A stretch of 64,000 nt of DNA from Hirundichthys speculiger (GCA_018398805.1 JAGFBZ010000006.1:1054001-1118000), one strand, 5' to 3'; counted from the first letter of the stretch, positions 47,364 to 61,522 are shown. Notes: generated by a model not told the origin, from the sequence alone. A program made the numbers and translations.

Positions 47364-49833
47364 CACACACTCCACACATTGTCCAAAACTTCTGTCTGGT
47401 CTCGGCAGCTCGCCCAGCTGTCACCCCCCTCATCTGTTTCTTTCTCTCTCTTCCACATTTCCTCCCTTTTTCTTTCTCCTCCTCATCAGTATTTAGACTT
47501 CATTATTCCCTTTTCCTGTTTTCATATTTCCCTTTTTTTTCTCCCCATCACCTTCATCCTTTCTCATCTTTAGTATTTCTGCTAATCATCCTGTAATTTT
47601 TCACTTCTTTTCCAATATCAGAAACACATCATATTCCTTTCACAGCTTTTGTTCTGTCTTTGCCTCTCTGCCGTCTGTCTCATTCTGCGACTCTCAAACC
47701 TGACAGCAAAGACTGGCACGACTTTAATGAACAAGGACTGTGTCCAAAAGCAGATTCAGCAACCTGTTCTGGAAGGATCAAAAGGCACTGCAGGTAGACT
47801 CTAAGTTCAACAGTTAAATAGGCAAGTTGTCATCCGGCAGACAATTGGGAGCAACAGAAATTAGGGCGACTGCAGTGGGTGAAACAGACCAACAGATACG
47901 GATAAACATAAACAAACCGACTTTTACTGAGGCTGCTTGGGACTTAATTTGTCTTTCAAAATTCCAACATTTATTTGATTGAAAAGCACTTTGGTTAAGT
48001 TTCTTATTTACATTACCTTTACCATTATTCTTTAAAATTGAACAATTGTCATCAACGTACAAAAGAAACTGAGGTGACTATAATGGCTGAGCAGTTTGCT
48101 CATTCAAAAGTCTGATTTTATTTATGCAAAACACTGTTTTGGGCGCTGAGCAATAGCATCATTTTCAATCCAGTCGAGTCTTACTTCAGCTGTAAAGCAC
48201 AACGGATCACCAACATGGTAAAGTTGGATGAGCGAACATGTTCAAAACACGTCCTGACCGGTGTAGGCTGTTAGCGTTAGCAGTTGCTACAAATAGCATA
48301 TGTATCTACAAAGAAAATAACGACGTGGATTTCTTGTTGTTTACATCACGTAGCCCATGCAGCAACTGAACTGGAGTTGTCACTTATTAGTAATATTCAG
48401 TCACCAAAAAATACAAGTTAATGTATTTTTCTGTTTTTTTTTTTTTGTTTCTTTTAAATGTGCATATATGTGAGTATAAAAACGACATGGGTTGTTTAAA
48501 GAAACCGTGTTAAAAAGTGTCAGGTAGTTAAATCTTAAAATGTTTTCTATTAAAACACAAAATAACACTACAAACAAGCGAAAGAAAGGGCAATAAACTT
48601 AATTTTGCTTAAATGGGCCTGTAGCAAATTACACTTAAGTGTCTTCAATTGATGCTCTTTTCACAGCTGAGCATATTCGTGCATGTGCAGTTAAGCTCAC
48701 GTCCACATGCAGAAAATACTGTGTAATTATTCAGGCTGGACGGATGACAGGTGAACTGAAGTGACAGAATGACATCAAATGAGCATCAAGGAAAAGTCAG
48801 AAATCTGTTCCTGCATTTGCACTTTTTACTTTTTTTTTTCCTCTGTGTGGCACAATGATGGGGGAATTGATAATCGCTTATAGATCCAAAAAAATAGGAT
48901 GCTTCTATGGTCAAATAAATAAAATCTTGCATTGACTCACGGCAAAAAAGCAGAAATACACACCAAAGTGTATATTTATGGACCTCCTTTATAACTGTTT
49001 TGTGAAATTATACCGTAGGCATGTACACGAGCACTGATTTCCACTTCCACCTGTTGCCATGATTGGAAGCAGACAATTCAACGTTAATATGGTAATAACA
49101 TATATACAGATATAGCCAGAGATGCAGTTTCACTAAACATTTAGATGGGACACTTACAGGAAAGGAGCAGAAAAGGAAATGTGCTTTATTTGTTACTCTC
49201 ATTTCTGAAACCATGAATAGAGCTGAAATGGCTGAGCATAATAGAGGCTATAAAGTCTGAGAGAAGAACCCTTGTCAGTGTAAAAAGAGGTGGCTGCACC
49301 ACAAATGAGTTGGAAAAGTCCTCCAACTACGCCAGAGCATCAGCTCTTACACATGACCATTATGCATGACTTCATCCATGTATAGGATCCATGTTTATAG
49401 CATATGGATAATAAAATACAGTTTATGAGAGTACATTAAAAGAAAGGGGAGGAAAAAAGATGCCCAATGAATATATGAGTTGGAAGTTATGTGAAGCTGA
49501 ATGTTTAGCCATATATTAGATTCTTTCTCTCCTTTTTTATCTTCACTTCATGGTATCATTAGCTTGACTTGCTCTGAAAGTTCCTGTGTTGGTGAGGTCG
49601 GGAGCGTGTTTTTAACTCACAATCTTCCTTCATAACGGTAAGGTTTTACATAATGTGTGCCATTAATCCACAGGTTTATTCACTGTTGTTAGTTTCTTAT
49701 TTGAGACCTGTATATTCAAGACAGTGTTTCTTCTTTTTTTTTTTTTTTTTTTTTTGGCTATCTCCGAAAAGGAAATATATTAGCATTGGGCAGTATTATT
49801 AACCTTTTTAAGATTTTCTTTCATTTACTAATC

Positions 49834-51321
49834 ACCGTACTGGCCCGAATATAGTACGGTATTTTATTCTAGAAATCATATTCTCAAAAATGGGGGTTGT
49901 CTTATAATCGAGGTCTAGACTTTTCTATTGTCATTACACATCAGCGCCACTAGATGGAGCCGCACCGAAGTAACCAGGAAGAATGGAGCGTCTCAGTAAA
50001 CGCATACCAGTAGGATCTAATGTAAAATTTAGGATCACGTGACCAACTCGAGCAAAGGGGTTTGAAAGTTTTTTTTGCAGTCCAGAATTTTGTTTTTTAC
50101 AGACTGAATTGTTAGTTGTTCTTAAAACTGAATATAACTCGACTTTGCTGGTTATGCAGTTATTGACATCATTAATGCAGTTATTAAACTACATGATTGT
50201 TGCTTATTCAGTGAGTCATAGTCTCAGATTTTAAGTGAATAAAGTTTATTAAATAGTACTATACCTTGATCTCAAATAACAAGGTGAGGTACGTGTCAGG
50301 TTTCCTTAAGTATGGTACCATACTTCCTTAAAAAAAATGTTTAACAATACAGCAAAATACTATCTCTGTGTGATTTTTTTTCTATAGTAATTTTACAATA
50401 AAAAGTTATTTTATGAATAACCTTATGGTTTTTATTTTTTTTATTTTCCCAAAATAATATCTTGGAACAGCTGATGATATGCTGGCTGTATGTATACTGG
50501 CCTCATCCTCCTGTCAGAGAAGACGCAGCAACTTCTCTCCTTTAGATCTATTTATTGTCTTTATCCAAATGAACAGGACACTGTAACACACTGTAGGATG
50601 TGCGTTTTAAGTGTGTGTGGTTTGTGATGTCTGCAGAAGACAACAATAATAAAACAACATTAATAATAATCAACCTACAATGGCATTGATTATAGAATAA
50701 CATCAATTACAATAGACATGAATAACGTGTCATACTATAAATGACCAGTAGGATTCAATGTCGGACCATTAAACAACGCCACGGCTCGGTGCAACAGGCA
50801 GGTCACGTGACCAAGCTAAACTTAGACGGCCCGTCGGCTACCAGTCCAGTGAATTTCACACTACCATCGATATAACAGCCTTCATGAACAACAGCTATAC
50901 AGTTAAATAAATGATGGCAGAAGGAAATAAATGTATGCTGAATGAACTAAGTGACAGGTCCGGCTGTCCATGTTTCATGGGGTTCAGTAAGAATGCTAAA
51001 CGATAAGCTAACAAACAAACAGGCTTATTACTCCAATAATATTAACAGCTCTCGTCACATATGAGATATAAATAACATCCGCTCATCAGGTAACTTACAT
51101 CATCACCGATGCACACTGTTGAACAAAGAAATAAAGAAGACTAATGATAGGTGGAAGATCAACCAACTAATTAAGCAGTTTCATTACCCACTCTGCGCAT
51201 GCGCAAACAGTCCACCCGTCTATGCATGAAGCAGCTCACTGTGAATGTGTGCTCCGCACAGCAGGGAATTCACAACAGTTGTCTTATAATCAGAGTCGTC
51301 CTATATTCGTGCCGATACGGT
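49834..51321. mobile_element. Non-autonomous TIR element, about 1.5 kb
   Basis: The left end accgtactggcccgaatata and the right end (complement of tatattcgtgccgatacggt) are inverted copies with two differences. A second shared motif, gttgtcttataatc, occurs near both ends (49888-49901 and 51279-51292). The terminal type, in which a 'cgaatataagacgacc' word pairs with 'gattataagacgac', is common in fish. There is no transposase frame inside. The superfamily and target duplication were not resolved. Confidence 0.65.
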
Positions 51322-54199
51322 AAGAACCATGTATGCATTTGTGCACAAAGAATATAATGTACAATCTTATGTCACTAAACTGGAATGAGACAAATCATAA
51401 GGTACAACAACCGCATAAGAATTAGTTCAGCATGACAACCAAACTTCAAAGAACCTTAATTAATACACTAGCTGAGCCGTGGAATTGAAATTGGTGTAGT
51501 AACTTGGTGAACATCTGATTTGCACACATGCTCATCTTCACTGACTTTATAATGTAATTAATGCTCTATACAACGCAATAAACAATGTACATGGATGCTT
51601 GAACTGCAGTTTCCCTGTGAAGGATCCTGCTGTGGCCTCTCAGTATCAATGTGAAGATCTGTGTGTGTGTGCATTTAAATCTATAGCCATTTATCTATAT
51701 CTATGAATATCAATCTATCCACATAATTATGAGGATACAGGACCTATGTATTGAATATATGTATAGAAACCTAACTTATAAACTTCAGTGCACTTACTAT
51801 ATAAACATCTGCTGGCTCAGTGTCCAAAAACAGGATAAGACTGATGGGGCATAACAATGATGCTACAACAAAAGGGAAGCCAGGTCATATATCACCGTCC
51901 CCACCATCCCAGAATGAGTATCGAGCCCCGATAAGTTTAAACTTTAGTTGAGGAGCAAAACGATTTGAACTGAAGCAGTTCTCAGTTAGAACGGAATATA
52001 CGTTTGTGGCGTAATTGCCATTTACGGGAGCCCAAATGGTAAGTAGAGACTTCAGAATAAACTGCTTCTTTAATGCTTCTGACAGAACTCAAAAACATAA
52101 TTCCTCTTTAGCGATAAAGTCGATAGGGTCCCTATACAGATGGACCAAGGTCGTTTTAACTTAAGTGTACAGAAAATGTATAAAAAAGACATCAGTGTGA
52201 CAGTTCCAGGGAAGCAGTGGCCATGAACTCACCTCATTTTGCATCTTCAATCAATCACCTCCGCTTTCTTTAGGAGTCTGTTGACCGCTGCAAACACACA
52301 CACACAACTGTGCAAGAACCTTCATTATATAATGTTCTGTTGTTAACCAACAGAACCGACAGGCTCCCCCACAAGCAGCTGCTTATCACTCTCAAAATTA
52401 TTACAATTTACAGTCCCCAAAGCAGGGGAAAGCTGAAAGAAAATATCAACAGTTTTTTTTTTCTATGATATTGGAAAACAGCCACTCTGCACAAATTCAT
52501 GGACTGTCTGTCAAAGTGAAATATTTCTTTCAAAGCTCAACTCAAGATTCAGCATTAAAAGTGTACAAAGAAACAATTCCTCCAGCTAAACCTTTCTGGC
52601 TGAAATGAGCAAAGGTATGTTGAGAGAGTTGTATTACAGGAGCTGTGCACGGGTGGACCATTAATACTTTGGGCTCGGCCCTCAGCCAGACGGAGGAGTG
52701 GGGGAAATATTTAATTAACCAGGAGCAAATGTTAGAAATAAAATCCATATAGAAAGGGATAAAAACAGCGACTGCATTGCTCTGGTTTCCTGAAACTTCT
52801 AAAATCTAAAAGAGCTCCAATTTAGTTTTGTTTTCAGACTTTGCTACGCTCATATCCAGAAGACTGATTGCACTTTTCAGTCTCAAACATGCTGACCTTA
52901 CCTTGGGCCCGTTTCCCTTTTTGGTTTTGGAACGCTGTTTGATATAAAACTGTCATTATGAACAGGAGTCACACTTTTTGTTACTGTTCTTGTACTTATA
53001 GATATAAAGAATTCTAGACGTTGATGAACTTCTCTCACGTCTGACTCATCTTCTCACTCGCTTTTTGATTAAAAGGTGAACGGCATCAAACATTTAGGGT
53101 AACACTTTTTTTTAACGGTTTGTGAAATTTCAGCACTTTCCCTAAATTGATGCGCTGCGTTATTCCAGGCATTCGCAGAGGACAAATGAGAACAATGATT
53201 GCATAATGATTCAAACGTCTGGATCAGATCATTTCTCTTTTTCTGGAGGGTATTTGTTTAGTTCCTGTTGAAAAAGCCAAGTCCTCCATTATGGGTTTGC
53301 CTAATTAGCTACTTTGTACGGACGTCGATAGATGTGGTGGCTTTAATGCATTTTTATGCCCATTTGGTGGCTGAATTTCAACATAGTGGACAGAGTGTTG
53401 CGTTTTCCGTGCAAGTGTTTTCGTCAGCATGATAATGTCAGGAAGGGAATATGGCCGGAGGGGCAATTAATTACTGACTAAATGAGTGCTTTTAACTTAA
53501 AATGTGTCCTTTTCCTGTTGAGAAACAGCTCCATATGTTATGTAATACTTTAACACGTGTATGTCACAGCACACTATTCCAGTCTAATACCTTTACAAGC
53601 AGAGTGCCCCAGAGTAGATGGGGTACAACATCTGGTGTTTGTCATTCAGTTTTAGATCAGTCTTTTTAATTCATTGCTTACAGCAGCAGAAGAATCAGGA
53701 GGTTTTTTTTTTTTGCGCCCAATGCCCCGCCGTTCGTGTTATTAGACTCTGGTGAAAAGGTCACGGCAGGAACAAAGGAAGACTCTGAGATGTATATGTT
53801 CCAAGCAATTTCCCTCTAATGAGAAACCTGACAATTTAAAGAATGGACAGAAACAGAGATAAGGCAGCTGTGGCTCCGTTTATGTGTGAGAGAGAGCGTT
53901 AATGGCTCTGTGCATTTACTGGAAACACAACCACAGATTAGATCAGTGCTTTCATTTCGTTTGGAAAACAAATTCAAATTTTTTTTTATTTTATCTTATT
54001 TTTTTATTTTTATTTTTGGGGCGGCTGCTCTCAGGGTGCACTGTGTGTGTGGGTGTGAATATGCAGAGTGAAGTATATGTAGTATGTACTGTAGTATATA
54101 CTATAGGATAAATTATAGTATGTACTGTAGTGTGAATGTATGTGTATCAGTATGCATGTATGTAGTTAAATGTCTATGTCTATCTGGATATGAAATTAC

Positions 54200-54645
54200 A
54201 ACTAAAATTTACTACTAGGCCTCAAAAACCGGATAAATTTTAAGGGGAATCTTGGAACACTGGAGAAGGGGTAGGATTAAATAAGTTTCACTTCTACTAA
54301 CCCCTTTTCAGACATGTTAAACCAGATATGTGTTTTGCATATTGATAAGTATATGTATGTATATAGATTGGTGTGTAGATTGAGTATAAATTTTGTTTAT
54401 TTTTTTCTTTTTTGGGGGGAATATGTCCATTTAATATTTAGATTTATTTACAAGAGGTTCTATATGTTTCTAAATTATGGTTATGCACATGTGTCAGTGT
54501 ATATTGATTTATGCATTATTATATATTTTATAAATATATAATATTTATTTTCAGATACATAGATTCATGATAGTGTTAAAATTGTCTATGCTTTAAAAGA
54601 TTGTTTTGACATGTCTAGAATGAATCAATAAAATTAAAAAAAAGA
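54200..54645 (+). mobile_element. LINE 3' UTR-like sequence with poly-A end
   Basis: gaaggggtaggattaaataa and ctaaccccttttcagacatg (54266-54319), followed by an AT-rich stretch and the ending tgaatcaataaaattaaaaaaaa, match the 3' UTR style of fish L1-like LINEs. No open reverse transcriptase frame precedes it, so it is strongly 5' truncated. The left limit is uncertain. Confidence 0.5.
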
Positions 54646-55889
54646 AAAGAGAAATGAAATGCATGCGTGTTTGTGATGTGTGTATGAAAGAGAGACAAAG
54701 CGACTGAGAGAAGCAGAAAAATACAAAGGAATGGTGTGATAGACTAATGGAAAAATAAGGAAAGAAAGAGAAGTGCTTACATCCGCTTACTGTAAGTTGG
54801 AATTTAATTTGTAGAGGACAGCAAAAAGCACTTTTTTTTCTTCTTCTTGCACTGCGTCAACTGTTTTATGTGTTCGTGTGTGCGCCTGTGATGGGTGGTC
54901 TCGCTCTAGTTGCTTCACTTGGAAGTTTTGCACACGCACTTTATAAAGCACAAACGTGCGCGGATAAGCTTCGGCGAGCAGGGAGGCTGCTTCCACACTT
55001 TTTCCCCTCCGCTTCGCCACACACTAACATCTTCTTCATACGAGTGCATGCATTTTTCCCTCTTGCGCACCTTCTTTCTTGTAAAATCTCACACATGGAT
55101 GAGAGATTTCCAGCCGCACACACCCTACCCATGCACAGGTGCGCGTGGACATTTAAAAGAAACATTCATATATATACAAACGCTTGATGTGCAAGAGTCC
55201 ACACACATGTCCTCTGAGCTTATCTTAGTTCAGTGTGGAGCAGCTTTTGAAGGCAACGGGGAGCCAGTTGTTGACGAGCCACTTAATAATTCCCTCGGAC
55301 AGGCATGAAATTCTTTGCTTTTCTTTCGCTATCTTTTTTCTCTGTCTCTTCGACTCTTGTTCTAATACTCCTTTCCCTCCTGTGTCTTTATCTTTTACCA
55401 CCTTTTTTTTCTAATTGTTTTTTTCTCTTGTTTCGTTTCTTTACTCTGTTTTGTCAGAATGTCTGTGTTTCATTACTTTTTCATGATTTATTTATTTATC
55501 TACTTTCAGCTCTGTGTGATCCATATTTTAAAAGATCTGGAACATATAGAAAATGTGAAGGTACATCATTTGGTGAGGGCTTTTCAAAAGTCTTTTTTTT
55601 AAGGTTCCAATCCTGAAACACTCCGGTGTGACAGGAGGGTACATAATCCTCAAAATGATCCATGGTGATGCATTGATCTGTTACACTTTAAAGATTGCGT
55701 AGACGTCCTTGTTGTAACAGTCTTCAGACTGGAGGCAGCCTGCTCCAGAAAGCATGACGAACATTACACCAGCCAGTCACCCACAGGGAGAGAATTTGTG
55801 CTTGCGCCAGTGAAAAGTGGGGAAGGGAAAAGTTGCTTAAGAGAGGTCTTGATCAATCTATCAGTGGCAACAACTGTGTGGAGTTATTG

Positions 55890-56478
55890 AAGACCTACCA
55901 ATGACCTGGGAGTGCAGTTGGATGGTAAACTGTGTTGGACTGCCAACATGGACGCTCTGTGCAGGAGAGGACAGACCTGCTTGTGCTTCCTCAGAGGGCT
56001 GGGGTCCTTCAACATCTGCAAAAGGCTGCTGCAGATGTTCGATCAGACTACTGTGGCGAGTTCCCTCTTCTATGCGGCGGTGCGTTGAGGATGCCTCATA
56101 TCTGGACAAGTTGGTGAGAAAGGCGGGCTCTGTGGCACAGAAAATCACCGACCATCCACTGCATCCACTGAACAGTCAGCTCCAGGCAGAGGAGCAGCTT
56201 CAGTGACAGGCTTCTGCTCCACCTCAGACTGAGGAAGGTCCCGCCTCACGCCATGTAGCTTTTTAGCTCCACCCAGGAAGGAGGGAGCCAATGCTAACAT
56301 TCCTGTGTTCTGGACTGCAGTACACACTTTACCTTTTGTAAATTTTTGTAAATTATTTTGTAAATTTCAAATATTCCTCTCCCTACTTTCTGTGTTTTAA
56401 ATTTTTATAGAATTTATTTCATGCCCTGTTACCTTAAGTTTGTGGATACTGTTGGAATTTGTGAATTTCCCATTAAGA
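55890..56478 (+). mobile_element. LINE A: 5'-truncated LINE with (ATCT)n tail
   Basis: Frames read NDLGVQLDGKLCW..NMDALCRRGQTCLCFLRGLGSF, then LLQMFDQTTVASSLFYAAV, with a frameshift near 56080. These are C-terminal blocks after the reverse transcriptase of an L2/Rex-like LINE. The 3' UTR ends ttggaatttgtgaatttccc followed by cattaagata, and then the (ATCT)n tract that such elements carry as their tail. Stops and shifts make it inactive. Confidence 0.7.
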
Positions 56479-56583
<105 letters not shown>

Positions 56584-56584
56584 C

Positions 56585-58149
56585 TCCACCTCTCCTCCAC
56601 ACGTGTCCTCAGCACCGGCACACCGCAGGGCTGCGTTCTCAGTCCGCTACTCTACTCCCTCTTCACCCACGACTGCACCGCCAGGCACAGCTCCAACACC
56701 ATCCTGAAGTTTGCTGACGACACCACCATCCTGGGCCTCATCACCAACAACGACGAGAGAGCCTACAGAGACGAGATCTACCAACTAACCAGCTGGTGCC
56801 AGGAGAACAACCTCTCTCTGAATGTCAGCAAAACCAAGGAGATGATCGTGGACTTCAGGAGGCAGCGGACTGACCAGCACCCCCCCATCTACATCAACAA
56901 CGCTGAGGTGGAGCAGGTCAGCAGCTTCAAGTTCCTGGGCGTCCACATCACTGAGGATCTGTCCTGGTCACTTCACACAGACACTGTGGTGAAGAAAGCC
57001 CGGCAGCGACTCTACTTCCTGAGGAAGCTGAGGAAGTTTGGCATGAACACCAGCATCCTCACCAACTTCTACAGGTGCACCATCGAGAGTCTGCTGACGG
57101 GCTGCATCACAGTGTGGTATGGGAACTGCACTGCCCAGAGCCGCAAAGCACTACAGAGGGTGGTGCGAGCGGCAGAGGACATCACAGGCAGCAGCCTCCC
57201 CTCCATCCAGGACATTTTCTACAGCAGGGGTCTGCGTAAGGCGCAGATCATCACCAAAGACCACACACATCCAGCACATGGACTTTTCCGTCCGCTACCA
57301 TCTGGCAGACGGCACAGGAGCCTGCCCGCCCGCACAAAAAGACTGAGGGACAGCTACTACCCCCAGGCCGTCAGGTTACTCAACTCCAGGTAGCACCTTC
57401 ACTCTGCCATAAAGACTCACTACCTCTATTCCATATTCTGTCATAACCGCTGCTATAGACAATGTGCAATACCCCACTATGTGCAATATACCGTATTCAT
57501 GTGCAATGATTGTATACACACCCTTCCCATGCACCTCACACTACGACACTTTAGTTAATGTTGACACTCTAATATCTTTTTTTTCTATTGTATATTGCTG
57601 TATATTTTTGAAAATGACTATATCTAATTTTGTTAGGATCCACTCGGTGTATAGTGTACCACTCTGTGTATATTGTGTCTCATATTATCATTACTAGCAC
57701 TATTATCATTATCATATTATATATACATATCATATACATAGTTATATACGTATATTATATTATAGAATTTACAATTCATATTGCCATATCCTATGCGTAC
57801 TGAGTATCTGTACTATACTATATCACATTATATATACACTTACATTAACCTATACTTATATTATCATTATTGTTATTACTATTATATTATATTATTATTA
57901 TATTACACATTGTGACCCACTGTACACTTACCGCATATGCTTGAAATTTTTAAATTTTTATTTTTCACTGCATTATTTGTCGGAATTCTCTACTGTGTAG
58001 AGTGTACTGTACTTTTATCCTACTCTTTTTATCTGGTTTTTCCCTGGCGAGTCACGAGCGGTTCTTTCTCCCCGCAAGCATTTCATTGCATCCTTGACCC
58101 TGTGTTAACTATGCATATGACAAATAAAGCCTTGAATCTTGAATCTTGA

Positions 58150-58150
<1 letters not shown>
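56585..58150 (+). mobile_element. LINE B: L2-like LINE with open RT C-terminal frame
   Basis: From about 56590 to a TAG at 57391-57393 one uninterrupted frame encodes the second half of a non-LTR reverse transcriptase. In order it carries STGTPQGCVLSPLLYSLF (RT block 4), LKFADDTTILGLI (block 5, with catalytic FADD at 56710-56721), WCQENNLSLNVSKTKEMIVDF, FKFLGVHITEDLSWS, KARQRLYFLRKLRKFGMN and a C terminus ending AVRLLNSR. The endonuclease and the first RT blocks, including the first catalytic aspartate, are absent through 5' truncation. A 757-bp 3' UTR ends in three tgaatct repeats. It is inserted inside the (ATCT)n tail of LINE A. The open frame shows it is one of the younger LINE copies here, but it cannot retrotranspose on its own. 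Confidence 0.88.

Positions 58151-58193
<43 letters not shown>
58151..58193 (+). repeat. (ATCT)n, distal part of LINE A tail
   Basis: These are ten to eleven tctatcta-type units directly following the tail of LINE B. They are the same tetranucleotide and strand as 56479-56583, consistent with the tail having been split by the insertion. Confidence 0.9.
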
Positions 58194-58194
<1 letters not shown>

Positions 58195-59384
58195 ATCATC
58201 CATCCTCAGGATGCGCTGGAAAGAGGGAGGAGCCAACTAATAATTTGTTTCAAGTTTCAGTTTATGTGAATTAAAACAAAACAAGTTCAAATTCAAGTTG
58301 ACTGAGCAAAATGAACCAAACTAACATATATTTTGTTGAGGAACAAAAGCTTATTTGGGATATTTAATGGAAAAAAAAGAAAGAAAGAAACAGGAAAAAA
58401 GAAATTGGTCATTTCTGATTTTATAGACTCTGATCTTCTGATTTTATAAACTTCCTAATTCACATGAAAAAAAAAAACAACTAAGAAATTCTAAATTCAC
58501 AAACTCAGAAATCTGCAAGTAAAAAAAAACAACTTTAAAGTACTTTAAACTTGAAGTTTCATATCACACCATATATGGTGCATATCTGAGGCATAATTTA
58601 GGCGCTTCACAGTGAGGTAGATGCAACATGGCTTTGACTTCACACTCTCTGTTATGTCGTAAACTCTCTTTTAACATTAAAGTTAATAAGGCACTTAAAA
58701 CTGATAATAATGTTGTTTCTGTGAACCTGTTCAGCCAACGGTGGACATTCAAATGAGGCAGCTGTCACAGGTTAATGTGTGGCTGTCACCATTAGCAGGG
58801 ACAGTGTGCAACAGCACAGTCACATGCAATTTTCATAATTACAAAGTAGACTCACATGGTAGTTTGAGTTTTGGCTCCTTTTTGCACACATCTTAAAACT
58901 CTAAGCCACTCTATAGAGCAATACCACAACTGTCCACATGGGGGAACTTATCCGTCATCTCCTGGTATACGACATGGTGAATACACCTTTAATGGGACAG
59001 AATGGTATCACAAACCAAACCGAACTACTTCCACTCATTAGCACAGTATTTGTTCATATCTCTTTCATAACAGATTATATTTGAACTTTATCCTGTTTGT
59101 TATAAAATGGATTTGAGAGTATTTTGTGATTTATAGAGATGTTAAAAATCTATTAATAGCAGACTTTTCATTTTACTCCTATTAATTAAAACAATTAAAA
59201 CAAGGATATGAGTCGAGGCATTATTGCTCAGATTGCTGTTAAATTCAAGAATCGTATGCACACTGGTGAGAACTTTAAATAAAATTGCATTTGTCTATTT
59301 AGCATAATAATTGTAACTCTTAATACAAAAAAGTTATAATCATTACATGGATAAACTGCCCCATCCACATCTCACTGAACCCTC

Positions 59385-59880
59385 TAGTGGAGGAGTTCAA
59401 GTATCGGGTTTCGTACACATGCGGGGTGGGGGGGGTGGGGGGGGTGGGGGGGGGGGGGTGGGAGGCAGAGTGGGAGATTGACAGCCGGACCGGCGCTGTA
59501 GCAGTTCATTCTAGTGAAGAGAGGGATGATCTAAAAAGTGCTTCATTTATCAGAGAATCTATGTTCCCACCCTCACCCGCAATCATGAACTGTGGGTAGT
59601 GACTGAAAGAATGGGGTAGCAAATACAAGTGTCTAAAATGAACCTTCACCGAAGGGTGGCTGGGCCGACCCGGAGGGACTGCATGGGCAGCTCAGTCAGC
59701 TATGAGAAGTTCAGAGTGGAGACACTGAAAGGAGCCTCTTGAGGTGTTTTCGCCATAAGGGGGCCGGACGAATGCCTTCCAGGTGAGGTGTTTTGGACAT
59801 GTCCTGTTAGGAGTTCTCAGGGCAGACTCAGGTCTCGATAGAGAAATTACATCTTTTGGTTGGACCTCCATCGTCCCAGT
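59385..59880 (+). mobile_element. RTE-like LINE C-terminal fragment
   Basis: The start reads EEFKYRVSYTCG, then after a G-rich insertion WEIDSRTGAVAVHSS.E, then codons equivalent to SIYVPTLTHNHELWVVTERM, followed by RRVAGPTRRDC, GRTNAFQVRCFGHVL and a QGRLRSR..REITSFGW end. This is the non-LTR C-terminal region with 'GHELWVVTER' and 'RRVAG' landmarks. Several frameshifts and stops are present. Confidence 0.7.
59422..59463 (+). repeat. G-rich tract (GGGGTGGGGGGG)n
   Basis: This tract of about 42 bp has G runs of 4 to 12 separated by single T. It splits the RTE-like coding remnant and looks like a local expansion. It could form G-quadruplexes on the sense strand. Confidence 0.85.
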
Positions 59881-60499
59881 CATGCAGACACCCAACTAAT
59901 GAGCACATTATCTCTTGTACTTGCTCTCTTTTATTTATTTTTCCCTTCTATCGGATCACCTTAAATAAAAGGACATTTGTGATGTTCCATCTTTGTCTCC
60001 TTCCTCCATTCCTCCCCTGCTCCTCACCCTCCTCTCTTGCCGTTTCTTCAGTCATTCCACGCGTCCTCCTGCTCCTTCTCCTCATGTCTTTCTCAACTTC
60101 AGCTTGGATAACTGTATCTGTGTACCATTCCTTTCCCTGATTTCAGGCAAGACCAGAAAGGAAGGAGAAGGAGAAGGAGAGAAGAAAAACTAGGAATTGC
60201 TTATTAAGAATGGTTTTTGTGTGTGTATTTGAACAAGAAAGAGATCTCATTATGGAAAGGTCAGACAGCTGTGTGTGTTGCAGAATGGGACATGCAGGGG
60301 GCATTAGGCAGGTCGTCACTGGTCACATGGGCTTCAGTTTGTGTGTCAGATGTGAATGAATGCGAGGTCCTGTCTTGCTGTGCCTGTGCTTTGTGTGTTT
60401 TCCCTGTACTAAAGTATTTATTCTTACCAGGTTATATTGTGTGTTATGTAGAATATAGTCTGTACATTAACAAATCCAGTTCCAAAAGTGTCGTGCAGC

Positions 60500-60574
60500 T
60501 GTGTAAAATTTAAACAAAACAGAATGCAATCATTTGTAAATCTCATAAACCTGTATTATATTTACAATAGAACA
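60500..60574 (+). mobile_element. Solo Tc1/mariner terminal fragment
   Basis: aaaacagaatgcaatcattt followed by gtaaatctcataaacctgta is the terminal region of the same fish Tc1-like family as the element at 17152-17680. No partner end or internal part was found; the RTE-like insertion begins directly after it. Confidence 0.6.
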
Positions 60575-60588
60575 TAGAAAACATGTCT

Positions 60589-61522
60589 TCTTCTTTTCTT
60601 TTGGTTGTTTCCTTCAGGGGTCACCACAGCAAATCATTTTCCTCCATCTAATCCTTTCCTCTGCATCCTCTTCTCTCACACCACCTACCTTTGTGTCCTG
60701 TTTTACCTTCCTCTAATCCTCCTGCCTGGCAGTTGCAAGCTCATCATCTTTTTACTGATATATTCACTAGTTCTTCTCTGTTCATGTCCAAACCATCTCA
60801 GTCTGGTCTCTGACTTTCTCTCCAGAACATCTAACATATGCTGTCCCTCTGATGTCCTCATTCCTGATCCTGTCCATCCTTCATCATTCCCAAAGAGAAG
60901 CGCAACATTTTAACCTCTGCAACCTCCAACTCTGCCTCCTGTCTTTTCCTCAGTGCCACAGTCTCTAAACCAACAACATCACAGGTCTCACCACAATCTT
61001 GGACACCTTTCCTTTCATTTTTGCTGAAACTCTTCTATTGTGCATCATACCCACCCCCATTCCAACCTGCTTGCACACGCTTCTTCACCTCTTTTCCCCA
61101 CAATCTAAGTTGCTCTGGACAGTTGAATTCAAGTATTTAAAATCCTCCTCCTTCTTTATCTCTGCTCCCTGTAGCCTCACCGTTCCACTTGGGTTCCTCT
61201 CATTCACACATATATTCAGTTTTGCTTCAGGATAACCTTCATTCCTCTCCTTTCCGGGTCATACCTCCACTTCTCTAGATGTTCCTCCATCTGCTACCTG
61301 CTCCCACTGCAGACCACAATGTCATCTGCAAACATCACAGTCCATGGAGACTCCTGTCTAACCTCATCTGTCAGTCTGTCCACCACCTTAACAAACAAGA
61401 AGGAGTTCAGAGCTGATCCTTCATCCAGTCCCACCTCCACCTTGAACTCCTCTGTCACACCTACAGCACACCTCACCACTGTCTTACAGCTCCCGTACAT
61501 GTCCTCCACCACTAATCACCCT
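60589..61522 (-). mobile_element. RTE-like LINE, 5' truncated, minus strand
   Basis: On the minus strand, near 61294-61512, a frame reads MVEDMYGSCKTVVRCAVG, then FKVEVGLDEGSALNSFLF, then DRLTDEVRQESPWTVMFADDIVV. These are RT blocks 4 and 5, with catalytic FADD. The remainder, to 60589, keeps the order of the family's C-terminal and 3' UTR (plus-strand landmarks ccttcaggggtcaccacagc, tgtccaaaccatctcagtct, ctgcctcctgtcttttcctc) but is broken. The 3' end has a cttcttctt-type tail. Possible imperfect target duplications are tagaaaacatgtct (60575-60588) and tagaaacgtgtct (61523-61535). Confidence 0.8.
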
